Notes under the pieces: model-generated
Seen by the model: only the letters and a program-made list of their open reading frames with translations
Databases searched by the model: none
What the model was told of the DNA's origin: nothing
NCBI RefSeq assembly: GCF_017357385.1
Contig: NZ_CP071637.1
Span: 186,001 to 250,000 of the forward strand
Origin: Rhizobium sp. NZLR1
Lineage (GTDB): Bacteria; Pseudomonadota; Alphaproteobacteria; Rhizobiales; Rhizobiaceae
Length of the DNA: 64,000 bases
Direction: 5' to 3'
Part shown: in pieces, positions 53,759 to 63,084 of the stretch
How the letters are laid out: each line of letters starts with the position of its first letter
How positions within the stretch are numbered: position 1 is the stretch's first letter
Translations under genes and position numbers: made by a program

Positions 53759-54799
53759 TCACACGAGCTTTGCTGCGTCATGAAGCAGGGACATGTCGAA
53801 CAGGTCCTCCTTGGCCGGCACTTTGTCCTGTCCACTCTTTTTGGCGAACTCAACCATCCTTTCCTGCTGGCTGACAGGAAGCTCGAAATAGATGTCGGAG
53901 TCGGGTGACTTGATTAGATCAAGCGTTGCCTTCAGCACTTTTAGTTGGTTGTCTTTTTCAAGACCCAGATCGCGACCGTACTTGTCTACGGTGAGATCGA
54001 CAGCAAACTGAGGGTCCTTGATCGTGTCCTTCCAGCCTTTCATGAGAGCAGCCAGAAAATGGACGAGGTCTTCGCGATGGTTCGTTATGAGGTCGCGTTG
54101 GACGGTGAACATGGTGGTTGGGACGGGATAGCCAAGGTCCGCCAGACGTGTGACGACATAGTCTTTCCCGGCGATTTTTCCTTCAGCCGCCAGTGCGATC
54201 GGTTCGTTCGTGATAAAAGCGAGGTAGCCATCTCCGTCGCCGCCAAAGAGGGCGTCCGCCGAGAACCCTGTGGGGGCGGTTTTGAAATCAGGCTCGATGT
54301 TGTTGACCCGCGAGATGCCCTTCAGTTCCACCTCGAGCGAGGGATACTGGATGAGGAAAGTCTTTCCCTGCATGTCTTCCACGGTGCGGATCGGCTTCGC
54401 GGGGAGAGACAGGATGCCGCCCGGGTTAACGGGGTAACCAGCTCCGATGACGACGAAATCGTTGCCTTGCGCGCGGGCATCGAGATAAGGGAGCCAAAGG
54501 GCCTGGGCGAGCTGAGCTCTGCCTGCTGAAAGAGAGACAAGTGGCTCAGGGGCATTCGGGCCGCCAGGGAAATAGGTGACATCCAGCCCGCTGTCCTTGA
54601 AGTAGCCGCGCTCCATCGCGACGAACAAGCCTGCGCCACCGACGTCCGCTACCCAGTCCAACGCAACCGCGATACCGGAGTTCGTCTGGGCAAACGCCGT
54701 GCGGAAAAACAAGGTCGAACTGGCAACCCCAATGGCAGCTGTCGACGAGGTCTTTAGGAATCCACGGCGGGATAGCCGGAAAAGGTCATTAGTCTTCAT
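53759..54799 (-). CDS. NitT/TauT-type ABC transporter substrate-binding protein, Tat-exported
   Basis: The 346-residue periplasmic protein has a twin-arginine leader (LSRRGFLKTSS) and then the ligand-binding core typical of SsuA/ThiY/NMT1-like proteins: VALDWVADVGGAGLFVAMERGYFKDSGLDV, and GKTFLIQYPSLEVELKG. GGGG precedes the ATG at 54799. The repeat at 54838-54855 lies in its promoter region. The cargo may be a sulfonate, pyrimidine-like or aromatic compound used by the P450. Confidence 0.9.
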   Translation of the reverse strand: MKTNDLFRLSRRGFLKTSSTAAIGVASSTLFFRTAFAQTNSGIAVALDWVADVGGAGLFVAMERGYFKDSGLDVTYFPGGPNAPEPLVSLSAGRAQLAQALWLPYLDARAQGNDFVVIGAGYPVNPGGILSLPAKPIRTVEDMQGKTFLIQYPSLEVELKGISRVNNIEPDFKTAPTGFSADALFGGDGDGYLAFITNEPIALAAEGKIAGKDYVVTRLADLGYPVPTTMFTVQRDLITNHREDLVHFLAALMKGWKDTIKDPQFAVDLTVDKYGRDLGLEKDNQLKVLKATLDLIKSPDSDIYFELPVSQQERMVEFAKKSGQDKVPAKEDLFDMSLLHDAAKLV

Positions 54800-54837
54800 T
54801 TGAATTCCCCATTCTATGTTTTGAAAGGAAGGATTAT

Positions 54838-54855
54838 TCGTCAATAACTTGACAA
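54838..54855. promoter_or_regulatory. MarR operator candidate before the binding-protein/P450 genes
   Basis: TCGTCAA-N4-TTGACAA (54838-54855) differs at one arm base from the perfect repeat TTGTCAA-N4-TTGACAA near the ABC ATPase gene at 57255-57272. It lies about 40 bases upstream of the binding-protein start. Regulation by the MarR protein at 57286-57861 is inferred. Confidence 0.6.
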
Positions 54856-54892
54856 AATACGCCGTCGTTTTGCGTATCGAGCATAGGTCACG

Positions 54893-55654
54893 TTACTTCC
54901 AACGTCGTAGCGCCTCACGTTCTAGGGCCTGCGTGGCACCCACCATCATCAACGCAAAGACCGTTGACAGGAGAGCCGCACCAATTACGCGGCTAGTTTG
55001 GAAATTTGAGCTTGAAACTCTCAGAAGGTAACCAAGGCCGGAACTGCCTATAAGGAACTCACCGGTCATTGCAGCGAGCATCGCAAGAGGAGCGCTTGTT
55101 CTCAGCGACACTAGCCAATGGGGAACCGCTGCGGGCAGAGCGAGCCTCGTCAGCAAGTCAACCTTCCGCGCGCCGAGTACCTGAAAAAGGTCCTTGCTAC
55201 CTAATGGAACTGACTGCATCCCCGAAGACGTCAAAACGAAAGCCGGAAAGAATGTGATGATTGCCACTATCGACAGAATGCTGGGCGTCCCCGCGCCGAT
55301 TAGTCTGGCAATGATCGGAATTAGCGCCACTACGGGTACCGACCCGAGAACGAGAGCCAGTGGCGTCAGCATCCCTCGCAGGGTTGTTGACAACCAGGAA
55401 ACGACGGCAAGTGCAGTGCCTGCTGCAATGCCCAGAAGCAATCCTACCGATGCGATCAGCAACGTGCGGAGACCCTGCATCACATAAAGTTCCGGATTGC
55501 CCACAACATCCATTGCCACCATCGCCGGAGACGGTAGGACAATTGAATTTAAATTTGATAGGTGGATTGAGCTGGCCCATACCAGTAATAGAACAATGAT
55601 ACCCCAGTAGTTGGAAATAAAGCGGGTTTGCAAGCCGGCCATCCTCGTCCTCAT
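54893..55654 (-). CDS. NitT/TauT-type ABC transporter permease (SsuC-like), first
   Basis: The 253-residue permease has WGIIVLLLVWASSIHLSN, VLPSPAMVAMDVV, VLGSVPVVALIPIIARLIG and the EAA-type loop QVLGARKVDLLTRLALPAAVPHWL. The start at 55654 overlaps the stop of the second permease gene (ATGA); the longer frame to 55957 is rejected. It forms the membrane channel with that protein. Confidence 0.9.
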   Translation of the reverse strand: MRTRMAGLQTRFISNYWGIIVLLLVWASSIHLSNLNSIVLPSPAMVAMDVVGNPELYVMQGLRTLLIASVGLLLGIAAGTALAVVSWLSTTLRGMLTPLALVLGSVPVVALIPIIARLIGAGTPSILSIVAIITFFPAFVLTSSGMQSVPLGSKDLFQVLGARKVDLLTRLALPAAVPHWLVSLRTSAPLAMLAAMTGEFLIGSSGLGYLLRVSSSNFQTSRVIGAALLSTVFALMMVGATQALEREALRRWK

Positions 55655-56400
55655 ATCTTGTAGGTTGAGCGGGCCTTGCTCTCCAGCAGGCCGACGAGTG
55701 CGAATAAAACCAGCGACGTCACGGATGCTAATAGCATTGCGCTCCAAAGGAGCGGAATTTGAAGGTTTCGCATTGCGCTTATTATCAGAACACCGATACC
55801 GCCCTGACCGCTGAACCATTCGGCGAGAATTGCGCCGACCATAGCGGCTGGGACCGCTTGTTTTAGGCCATTGATGAACAACGGGAGGCAGGCTCGACAG
55901 TCCAGGTGAATGAGCCGTTGACGCTTGCTTGCTCCAAGCGTGGCGAACAGATCGCAATAGCTTTGGGGGACATGGTCGAATGCCGATGTCATCGACACGT
56001 AAACGATAAAAAATACGTACAACGCCGCAAGGCCCACTCCGGCTATGTAGCTGGTCGTTAGGATTATGAAGATGGGGGCGATCGCCACTGGCGGAACCGC
56101 ATTCACGAAGACCGCTAGTCGATCAAGGCCGCGTCTGAGTGACGGTAGAAGGTGCACGATGACCGCCGCGATGAGTGCAGCTCCCACGCCCGTGAAATAG
56201 GCCACAATTACGGTGAAGAATGTTGAACTCAAAGCTCGAAGGAGAAGAGCTTGGTGCTGGCCGTTTGCCATGAATAGTAGCACGGCCGACATCGGGGGCC
56301 ACGTCGAACCTGCTAGGCGATAACGGCCCACAACTTCTACAACCGTGAAAAATATGACGAAACCGAGCAGCCCGAACGTCCATGAAGCGCATTTGTTCAT
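55651..56400 (-). CDS. NitT/TauT-type ABC transporter permease (SsuC-like), second
   Basis: The 249-residue permease starts MNKCASWTFGLLGFVIFFTVVE and has the EAA-type loop ATLGASKRQRLIHLDCRACLPLFINGL. Having two different permeases gives a heterodimeric channel, less common than the homodimer of SsuC/TauC systems. It overlaps the ATPase gene by four bases. Confidence 0.9.
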   Translation of the reverse strand: MNKCASWTFGLLGFVIFFTVVEVVGRYRLAGSTWPPMSAVLLFMANGQHQALLLRALSSTFFTVIVAYFTGVGAALIAAVIVHLLPSLRRGLDRLAVFVNAVPPVAIAPIFIILTTSYIAGVGLAALYVFFIVYVSMTSAFDHVPQSYCDLFATLGASKRQRLIHLDCRACLPLFINGLKQAVPAAMVGAILAEWFSGQGGIGVLIISAMRNLQIPLLWSAMLLASVTSLVLFALVGLLESKARSTYKI

Positions 56401-57179
56401 GCTGCCTCCGTGACTTCAAGCATCTCGGTAAGCTCGTCCACCAGTTCATGAAACCTTGGATCGCGAAGGAGTTTGGGACCGCGGGGTCTTTCAAACGGCA
56501 CCTCAACAACGCGTTTGATCCGACCCGGCCTTGCGTCCATTACCATGACTCTGTCGGCCAGAAACAATGCTTCATCTACGCCATGCGTGACGAGCAGTGT
56601 CGTGATTTTCTGGGCTGCCCAAATCTTCTGTAGCTCGATATTCATTTGTCGGCGCGTGACCGCATCCAGAGCTCCGAACGGTTCATCGAGAAGGAGCAAC
56701 GTCGGGCTTAGTGCCAACGCCCGGGCTATGGAGACACGCTGACGCATGCCCCCAGATAGTTGTGCTGGCTTTGCTCGCTCGAAGCCTGTCAAACCAACTA
56801 GATCGATGAGCATCTGCACGCGTCGTTTGTCGATGGGGCGACGGGCAATCGAAAAGGGAAGCGAGATGTTGGCCGCGACATTCATCCAAGGGAGGAGTGC
56901 GTGGTCCTGGAACGCCACTCCGAGGGAGTGCTCCTTTGCCACGCGCCCCGGCTCATGGTTGCCGACCAAAACGCGCCCACTCGAAGGGGTCTCAAGAGAG
57001 GCTATCATGCGGAGCAACGTGCTTTTCCCACATCCCGAAGGTCCGATAAGTGCGACAAACTCTCCGGCGTTCACGCTGAAGCTTACGTCATTCAGTACGG
57101 TCAATGCGCTCCTGCCAGTGCCGAAGACCTTGGTCACGCTGCTCACCGAAACCGAGACGTCGGAATAGCTTGGCTTCAT
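56397..57179 (-). CDS. NitT/TauT-type ABC transporter ATP-binding protein (SsuB-like)
   Basis: The 260-residue ATPase has Walker A GPSGCGKST, the Q-loop VAFQDHALLPWMNV, signature LSGGMRQRVSIARALAL, Walker B LLLLDEPFGALD and the H-loop VTHGVDEALFLADR, all typical of nitrate/sulfonate/taurine importers. AGGCGACAA precedes the ATG at 57179. It is the first gene of the importer operon. Confidence 0.93.
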   Translation of the reverse strand: MKPSYSDVSVSVSSVTKVFGTGRSALTVLNDVSFSVNAGEFVALIGPSGCGKSTLLRMIASLETPSSGRVLVGNHEPGRVAKEHSLGVAFQDHALLPWMNVAANISLPFSIARRPIDKRRVQMLIDLVGLTGFERAKPAQLSGGMRQRVSIARALALSPTLLLLDEPFGALDAVTRRQMNIELQKIWAAQKITTLLVTHGVDEALFLADRVMVMDARPGRIKRVVEVPFERPRGPKLLRDPRFHELVDELTEMLEVTEAA

Positions 57180-57245
57180 TTGTCGCCTGCCTGTACTTGA
57201 TGAAAAAGAAGGCAATTAAGCCTGCCGCATAATCGATAGGCGTTG

Positions 57246-57281
57246 GCGCGATGATTGTCAAGTCATTGACAATCATCGCGC
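57246..57281. promoter_or_regulatory. Perfect inverted repeat before the importer operon (MarR operator candidate)
   Basis: A 16-base arm (57246-57261) and its exact complement (57266-57281) flank a 4-base centre; the core is TTGTCAA-GTCA-TTGACAA. It lies just after the MarR stop and 67 bases before the ATPase start. There is no T-run on the coding side, so an operator is more likely than a terminator. The core recurs at 54838-54855. Confidence 0.65.
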
Positions 57282-57285
57282 TGAG

Positions 57286-57861
57286 TTAACCTCGCTTCTT
57301 GACGGCGCTATCGCTCCGGCTCGATAGCTTGCCCAACAGTGCAACAAGCTGTTTTCGCTCAGTATTTGTAAGGCGGGAACTCCAGACTTGCTCGCGTTTG
57401 TTCACCTCAGCCCAGGCGGCGATGACTCGGTCGTGGCCGAAGTCAGTTATTTTTATGAGCATCACGCGGCCATCCCTAGCGGATGGATGTTTTGTAATAA
57501 TTCCGTTCTTTTCCAAGGTCTTAACAATGCCGGATATGTTGGCGCGACTCATTCCCGTAATGCCCGGAAGTTTCGAGCCTTCTATCGTCGAGACGAGCGC
57601 GATGACGAAGGCTAGATGGAAGCTTCCAGTGGTGAAGCCGAAGCTTCTCAGCGTGGCGGATTCCAGATCGTAGTTAATCATCCCGGTCGTCTGCATCAGC
57701 GTTAGGCTCAGTTCCATCGCGCTGGCATCGAGGCCGGGGATCATATGCTCGCCCGCCTTCACCGACAAGGCGACGTAGGCCTTGCGATCAGAACGCTCAG
57801 CGGCTTGCTGGAACAGCTCTCTGTCGAATGCAGAATGTTTGGGAGTTTTCAGTGACGTCAT
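57286..57861 (-). CDS. MarR family transcriptional regulator
   Basis: The 191-residue winged-helix protein has the recognition region LPGITGMSRANISGIVKTLEKNGIITKHPSARDGRVMLIKITDFG at about residues 100-145 and a helical dimer domain. It is transcribed towards the importer-P450 genes and probably represses them until the substrate is present. The ATG at 57861 overlaps the stop of the 75-codon frame upstream. Confidence 0.88.
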   Translation of the reverse strand: MTSLKTPKHSAFDRELFQQAAERSDRKAYVALSVKAGEHMIPGLDASAMELSLTLMQTTGMINYDLESATLRSFGFTTGSFHLAFVIALVSTIEGSKLPGITGMSRANISGIVKTLEKNGIITKHPSARDGRVMLIKITDFGHDRVIAAWAEVNKREQVWSSRLTNTERKQLVALLGKLSSRSDSAVKKRG

Positions 57862-58085
57862 ACGTTGGTGATCCAATCTGTTTCCTCGCGCGCTCCGGAA
57901 AATACCGCCTCACTAGCACTTGTGCCATCGGCGGCGCCATTCACTCGACATGCCGTTGCCAAAAATCTCAGAAACGCACTCGATAGCCCTTCGAACTTTA
58001 GGGCTATGTGTTTCCTGGTCGGGTTAATGACCTGGACCGATTGCTCGGGCGATGCCAAACCGGGAGGGATCTCAACCCGTACCAT
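57858..58085 (-). CDS. Possible small ORF coupled to marR (unsupported by family)
   Basis: A 75-codon frame ends in an ATGA overlap with the MarR start, the form of translational coupling. The product (LKFEGLSSAFLRFLATACR near the middle) has no recognised domain, and the ATG lacks a good ribosome-binding site. It could be a leader or a real small protein. Confidence 0.3.
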   Translation of the reverse strand: MVRVEIPPGLASPEQSVQVINPTRKHIALKFEGLSSAFLRFLATACRVNGAADGTSASEAVFSGAREETDWITNV

Positions 58086-58447
58086 TTTGCATCGATTCTA
58101 AAGCATGCGAGGTGTTTTATGCCGACGGACTAGAGATTCATGAAGATTCCAATCTCCGCCACTTGGGATAGCAATTTCCGCTCGACTATGCATTTTCTGT
58201 CAAACTCCTCACGCCACCGCACGAGGAGTGGTGCCCACTTTGATTCCAGGTGACTAGATGTTCCCTGCTCTCAAGGCCCCCTTCGTTCGCGATCGTCAAC
58301 TTCTTCGCCGTCAGGAATTGCCATTTGTTTTGCGATTGAACGATGAGGCCAGCTAAGGTAGACGCAGCAGGGTTGTCTCGTGATCGCTGATCCGCACGAG
58401 CTAAGCCAACCCGCCCTGTAATCGGATGTAGCCTTTCCACCGGAAAT
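58086..58447. other. Intergenic region with no supported gene
   Basis: About 360 bases between the MarR leader and the chemoreceptor gene end. Only frames overlapping the chemoreceptor end in other phases are seen; no motif, repeat or RNA gene could be supported. Confidence 0.45.
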
Positions 58448-60619
58448 TTATGCCGCAAGGCCCTGCACCAACTGGTGCTGATTTCTTTGTCCGCCTGAAT
58501 GGTTCGCCAGTTGAAATTGATCCAGCAGTTCGGAAAGATGAGCGGCCTCCTGCGCCAGTCCAGCAGAGGCGGCATTCATCTCCTGAACCATTGCGGCATT
58601 TTGTTGTGTCGCTTGGTCCATATGATTCACAGCGGTGTTGACTTCACTGAGACCTACAGACTGCTCCTGTGCGGCATATGCTATGGCGTCCATGTGCGAA
58701 TTTATTAACTGGACCAAGGCAGCGATCGCGGTTAGGCCATCGCCGGTATCCTTTACAAGCTTGACACCGTCGCCCACCGCATTCGCTGAATTTTTGACTA
58801 GATTCTTGATCTCTTTTGCAGCGGTAGCTGATCGTTGCGCGAGTTCGCGAACTTCTTGAGCGACAACGGCGAATCCCTTTCCAGCTTCGCCTGCGCGCGC
58901 AGCTTCAACGCCCGCATTTAACGCTAGCAAATTCGTCTGAAAGGCGATTTCGTCTATCACACCAATGATCTGGTCAATTTGATTTGAGGACTGTTCAATT
59001 TTATTCATCGCGAGAACCGCATTGCCGACGACAGTACTAGATCTCTCAGCTTTGTTGCGAGCATCGCGTACTAAATCTCGGGCCTCGCCGCTCCGCGCCG
59101 ACGTCGACCGAACGTTGGAAGTAATTTGTTCAAGGGCGGCTGCCGTTTCTTCCAATGAAGCAGCTTGCTGCTCTGTCCTCTTTGCAAGGTTATCTGATGC
59201 TTTAGAAATCTCATAGCTTCCAGCGCTGACCGCCGACCCGGCTTGCCCCACAGAAAGCAGGACAGATCTTAGCTGGACGACCGAGACGTTGAAATCATGG
59301 CGCAAAGGCTCGAATTGAAGGGCAAACGGTTCTTCGATTTCAGACGACATATCGCCGGAAGCAAGCTTTTGAAGGCCCTCGGCTAATGCACTGGTTGCTT
59401 TCCGCAAACGCTCCTCCGCCTGTATTTCGGAGCTGCGTTGAATTTCCAGCCGCTCCCGCTCTGCCCGTTGGCGGTTTATTTCTGCCGCATTTTCAAGCTC
59501 CTCGCTACGGATGGCCCCCAATCGGAAGATCTCGATGGATCTCGCTATCTCACCAATCTGGTCCCTTCGGTCGATGAAAGGGATTGCAGTGTTAGTTTCC
59601 CCTTCAGCGAGCGAGCGCATGCGCTGCTGTATCGTAAGGATTGTGCCCGACACGCTTCGAAGGACAAGATAACACAAACCGAGTACAAGAAAGGTAATCA
59701 GTGCGGTCGAAACGCCACTAAAGATGAATTCTTCTTTTAATTTCCGGAGTCGGCCTTCAGCTGCAGCCATGAGCTCCATGTCAGTGGCGGCTATTAATTT
59801 CGACATGACACCCGCTTGTATTCGCTTCGCGTCACTCCATTTCTGTATCCACTGCGACTGCCCGGCCGTCGGTTCGTTCCGATAGATTGTTGCTAGTGTT
59901 TCAGTCAAAAACCGTCCGTCGTCGGTTGAAGAAAATCGGTTATACTCCGACACAGTTTCGTCGGGCAGGAATTCAAGCATTTGCGCGGTAAAATGGTTCC
60001 TCAATTCTTTGGCATGCAACAGGAAAGCATATTCCTCTGTGGTCAATTTGCTCCCACTAAGATATTTTTCACCAAATTTGATTTCTATAAGGCCGGCGTC
60101 GTTGACTTGCATAAGCGCGTGGTAGCCTTCGATGAGATGCGCGAGACGAAGGTCTCCGATTGTAGCTGCCGAACGGCGAACCAGTTCGAGCCCGGCTGCC
60201 GACCCTGGTTGCAAGATAAACGTGGATTCATTCATACCGACTGTGCCGGCATCGACGTGCTGTCGATATCCGGGCAAGGCCGCAAACTTTTCCATTGCCG
60301 CTCCAAAAGCGCGTGCGATCGGTTCATCTGAATAGCCCCGGGATTTCCATTGATCGTATGCATACTGCAGGTTGGAGAAAGCGCTATCGACAGCGTTTCG
60401 GCGCTCGCTTCTGTTTTCCGCCGTGGCGAAAGCTTCCGCCGGCAATGCCTGGGCAATCGCCGCGCCGGCGTTGGCCAACCGCTGTACCACAATCTGCCTA
60501 CTGAGGTACTGGTATTCAGCGTAGCTGTTTAGCACCGATAGAGTACTGAGCCAAAGGAAGGCAAGCAGCGGCGCTGCAGCAATTAAATAGAGGAGATTGC
60601 GCAAAGACAAGCGTGCCAT
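58448..60619 (-). CDS. Methyl-accepting chemotaxis protein with NIT-like sensor
   Basis: This 723-residue receptor has a membrane helix at about 8-30 and a long periplasmic sensor (about 31-302), whose [21 protein letters not shown] and FGEKYLSG segments resemble nitrate/nitrite-sensing NIT domains. A second helix lies at about 303-325, then a HAMP domain, a second HAMP-like region near 400-450, and the signalling tip [28 protein letters not shown]. The CheR-tethering pentapeptide is absent. It senses a small molecule and signals to CheA. It stands alone on its strand; a weak Shine-Dalgarno GGG precedes the ATG. Confidence 0.92.
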   Translation of the reverse strand: MARLSLRNLLYLIAAAPLLAFLWLSTLSVLNSYAEYQYLSRQIVVQRLANAGAAIAQALPAEAFATAENRSERRNAVDSAFSNLQYAYDQWKSRGYSDEPIARAFGAAMEKFAALPGYRQHVDAGTVGMNESTFILQPGSAAGLELVRRSAATIGDLRLAHLIEGYHALMQVNDAGLIEIKFGEKYLSGSKLTTEEYAFLLHAKELRNHFTAQMLEFLPDETVSEYNRFSSTDDGRFLTETLATIYRNEPTAGQSQWIQKWSDAKRIQAGVMSKLIAATDMELMAAAEGRLRKLKEEFIFSGVSTALITFLVLGLCYLVLRSVSGTILTIQQRMRSLAEGETNTAIPFIDRRDQIGEIARSIEIFRLGAIRSEELENAAEINRQRAERERLEIQRSSEIQAEERLRKATSALAEGLQKLASGDMSSEIEEPFALQFEPLRHDFNVSVVQLRSVLLSVGQAGSAVSAGSYEISKASDNLAKRTEQQAASLEETAAALEQITSNVRSTSARSGEARDLVRDARNKAERSSTVVGNAVLAMNKIEQSSNQIDQIIGVIDEIAFQTNLLALNAGVEAARAGEAGKGFAVVAQEVRELAQRSATAAKEIKNLVKNSANAVGDGVKLVKDTGDGLTAIAALVQLINSHMDAIAYAAQEQSVGLSEVNTAVNHMDQATQQNAAMVQEMNAASAGLAQEAAHLSELLDQFQLANHSGGQRNQHQLVQGLAA

Positions 60620-60829
60620 TCGAGTTCCCTTCAGCAGTCACAGGCGTTCGGACTGATCCTAAAAAATGATATGCGCGAGAAATTAATAAAGGATTTGACA
60701 AATTTTGTGAGGCGCCGGACGGCAGAGGCCTGGAGCTTCTCTTTGGAGGTTCCGGCCCGTTCTCGCGATGAACAAAGTTTTTCGAAAGTTAATCTGGGCT
60801 TGTCGCAAACCTCCGCAGAGGTTGCGGCT

Positions 60830-61010
60830 AGCTCAATACCCAGTCGTTGATCGTACTATGATCGACCTCGAAGTCGCGCTCTTCGAACATCTCTTCGAGA
60901 TCTCGATAGCTCAACGGATATCTCAAATGCTAGGCGACCGCTTGGACGATCAGCTATGCGTCAAAATGCCTGCGTTTGAAGTCATCCTTCGACTGACGCT
61001 TCAGCTTTTC
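60830..61010 (-). mobile_element. IS6-family transposase remnant
   Basis: The minus-strand translation contains LRYPLSYRDLEEMFEERDF and then VDHSTINDWV, the N-terminal helix-turn-helix region of IS6/IS26-type transposases. Two in-frame stops precede it (after HFDA and after QAVA), and the catalytic DDE region is missing. It is a dead fragment lying between the chemoreceptor and Rrf2 genes. Confidence 0.7.
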
Positions 61011-61113
61011 GCTAATCCCATCCAGAATCATCGCTACGCTCGACATGATCCGGAGCGCGAAGATGGTCAACATGCCGTCGAGCGCAGAAATTTGCGACAG
61101 GCCCGCGATGCCT

Positions 61114-61542
61114 TTAGCGACCTATGCGGTTTGCCTCAGCAACGCCGGTCGCCATGTCTTTGATGGTGGTTCGCGCCAGCTCTTCCCGGAGCGCGACCTC
61201 GGCGGCCGTTAGACGATTCTTGAGGACACCTCCAATGCTGCGGCCGACTTCGCAGAGCGAGCTGCTATCCTCATGAACGGGAAGCAATGCACCCTCATCG
61301 TTTACAGCGTCGTAGACGTCGAGCAAGCTGATCTTCTCCGCCGACCGGGCTAACAGAGCCCCGCCGCCCGCTCCGAGCTGCGATGTCGTGAGCCCCGCCT
61401 TTGCAAGCTGTGCGAGAAGGCGCCGGATGAAGGAGGGGTTGGTGTTGACGCTCGACGCGATGAGTTCCGACGTCGCAGCTCGCCCGCCCTGCGTTTGCAG
61501 AAACGTGAGGATGTGGGTGGCAACGGCGAGTCGGGTGTTCAT
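61114..61542 (-). CDS. Rrf2 family transcriptional regulator (no Fe-S cysteines)
   Basis: The 142-residue protein has the Rrf2 winged helix (TSELIASSVNTNPSFIRRLLAQLAKAGL at about 25-52, wing GAGGGALLAR) and a single cysteine, Cys97, instead of the three that bind a cluster. It resembles YwnA-type or thiol-sensing Rrf2 proteins. An inverted repeat at 61560-61584 fits autoregulation. The ATG at 61542 follows GAGTGAAG; a GTG at 61548 would add two residues. Confidence 0.9.
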   Translation of the reverse strand: MNTRLAVATHILTFLQTQGGRAATSELIASSVNTNPSFIRRLLAQLAKAGLTTSQLGAGGGALLARSAEKISLLDVYDAVNDEGALLPVHEDSSSLCEVGRSIGGVLKNRLTAAEVALREELARTTIKDMATGVAEANRIGR

Positions 61543-61559
61543 CTTCACTCTTTCGGATA

Positions 61560-61584
61560 TGTATCTAACTTAGTTTCAGATACA
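61560..61584. promoter_or_regulatory. Rrf2 operator candidate
   Basis: Perfect arms TGTATCT (61560-61566) and AGATACA (61578-61584) are separated by 11 bases, 18 bases upstream of the Rrf2 start. A related TGTATCTA...ATACA element precedes the NTF2-like/NmrA operon at 51893-51911. Confidence 0.65.
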
Positions 61585-61628
61585 CTTCTGTGCAATGGGC
61601 GTGGATGTCTTTCCCGTCGGCAGCGATC

Positions 61629-62528
61629 CTAAAGAGCCAGCAAATCACCGGAAAAGACATCGCTCATGAAATCGATGAAGAAGCGAACCTTGGCCGGAAG
61701 ATGTTTTCGGGTGGGATAAACGATGTAGACGTTTCGCACGGGAGAAGGGAAATCCGGCATGACTTCCAATAATCTGCCGGTTCTGAGGTCCTCGGCCACG
61801 ACAAAGTGGGGCTCCAGGACAAGCGCCTGATGGCCCAAGGCTGCGGAGCGGGAGATCTCACCACTGGAGGCTCGGATCCGCGGATGAATTTCGAACTTGG
61901 CCGCCGCGCTATCGACGATAAATTCCCAGCTGTAGCTCTCCTGGCTCCGCGAGACCGCCGCCACCTCATATCGCTTCAGTTCTCGCGGATGCATTGGCGC
62001 GCCGTGACGGTCGATGAACTCCGGGGATGCGCAAAGCACCATTTTCATCATCGAGATCCGACGCCTGATCAGGTTTGCGGAGCGTGTCTCCCCGATCCGG
62101 AGCGCGGCATCGAAACCTTCTTCAATGAGATCGACCGGTCGGTCGCTTAGATCGATGTCGAGACTCAAATTCGGAGCGCTCGTCAAAAACCGTGGCCAGA
62201 CGTGAGCGAGGTAACGCAGTCCGAAAGTCGAGGGAATCGAAACCCGCAGTACCCCCGTCGCGGAAAGGGCATTCCCGATCAGATCCTGTTCCGCTTCCTG
62301 GATGATCGTCAGCGCCTCGGTGCAGCGTTCAAGAAACGCCTGTCCTTCGAGTGTCAGCGCGACGTGTCGTGTGGATCGTTGAAGCAGACGCGTTCCGAGG
62401 CGCGCTTCGAGGGCGGCGATAAGGCGGGACATAGCTGGGCGAGAAGCCTCCAGAGCTTCTGCCGCCTTCGTGAAGCTCCCCAAGGTGGCGACGCTATGAA
62501 AGGCCGTCATCTCGCTAAAGCGATCCAT
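61629..62528 (-). CDS. LysR family transcriptional regulator
   Basis: The 299-residue protein has the LysR winged helix (SEMTAFHSVATLGSFTKAAEALEASRPAMSRLIAALEARLG) and a substrate-binding domain resembling the large group next to NAD(P)H-linked genes. It is divergent from the exported monooxygenase-fold gene at 62728, with 199 bases between starts, so that gene is a likely target. Its start matches the usual length. Confidence 0.92.
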   Translation of the reverse strand: MDRFSEMTAFHSVATLGSFTKAAEALEASRPAMSRLIAALEARLGTRLLQRSTRHVALTLEGQAFLERCTEALTIIQEAEQDLIGNALSATGVLRVSIPSTFGLRYLAHVWPRFLTSAPNLSLDIDLSDRPVDLIEEGFDAALRIGETRSANLIRRRISMMKMVLCASPEFIDRHGAPMHPRELKRYEVAAVSRSQESYSWEFIVDSAAAKFEIHPRIRASSGEISRSAALGHQALVLEPHFVVAEDLRTGRLLEVMPDFPSPVRNVYIVYPTRKHLPAKVRFFIDFMSDVFSGDLLAL

Positions 62529-62727
62529 TGTTCCGCTCCTTGTAACAAATACGTTCGATCTGTGGATCTAACGCCCCCTAGTGAAACAAATTAGACTTCT
62601 TGTGAAGAACGAAGGCACTCCCGGGCTGGTCGGGTTGAAGTACCGAAGCCGTGGCGATCGTACAGACGCACGATCGGATTGGGTCGCTCTTGGTGAATTC
62701 ACTGCCAACCTTAATAAGGATAAATAC

Positions 62728-63084
62728 ATGAAAAATATGATGAGAACGGTTCTGATCGCTGCGGCAATGCTTGCCGGCGTATCCGCTGCCCGCGCCGAAG
62801 TCGTCGAGGTCGTGACCTTCAATTTGAAGCCCGGTGTAACCGAAAAGGAATTCGCGCCTTTGGATAAGGCGGTCGGCAAGGATCATGTTTCCAGGCAGCC
62901 GGGCTTTATCTCGCGTGAATCGGCGTCAGGACAAAACGGCAGTTGGCTGGTCGTCGTCCATTGGAAATCTGTCAGTGACGCCAATGCATCCATGAACAGT
63001 TTCACCTCGGCTCCAGCCGCACAGCCCTTCATGGATAAGCTTCAGGCAGACACCATGAAAATGGTACGTTACGACAAACAGTGA
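62728..63084 (+). CDS. Exported ABM-fold (antibiotic biosynthesis monooxygenase-like) small protein
   Basis: The 118-residue protein has a signal peptide (residues 1-22, MRTVLIAAAMLAGVSAARA core) and then an ABM-type alpha/beta fold (VVEVVTFNLKPGVTEKEF, GFISRES and LVVVHWKS). ABM proteins bind heme or small aromatics, but no catalytic residues can be assigned here. AAGGAT precedes the ATG at 62728; the longer frame from 62581 is rejected. It is likely controlled by the divergent LysR. Confidence 0.8.
   Translation: MKNMMRTVLIAAAMLAGVSAARAEVVEVVTFNLKPGVTEKEFAPLDKAVGKDHVSRQPGFISRESASGQNGSWLVVVHWKSVSDANASMNSFTSAPAAQPFMDKLQADTMKMVRYDKQ

Noticed and set aside
57246..57281. Perfect repeat as an intrinsic terminator for marR
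   Set aside because: No T-run follows on the minus strand, and the core recurs at another promoter of the same cluster, so an operator is more likely.
58186..58575. 129-codon minus-strand frame at the end of the chemoreceptor gene
   Set aside because: Overlaps the chemoreceptor C terminus in another phase and has no ribosome site or known domain.
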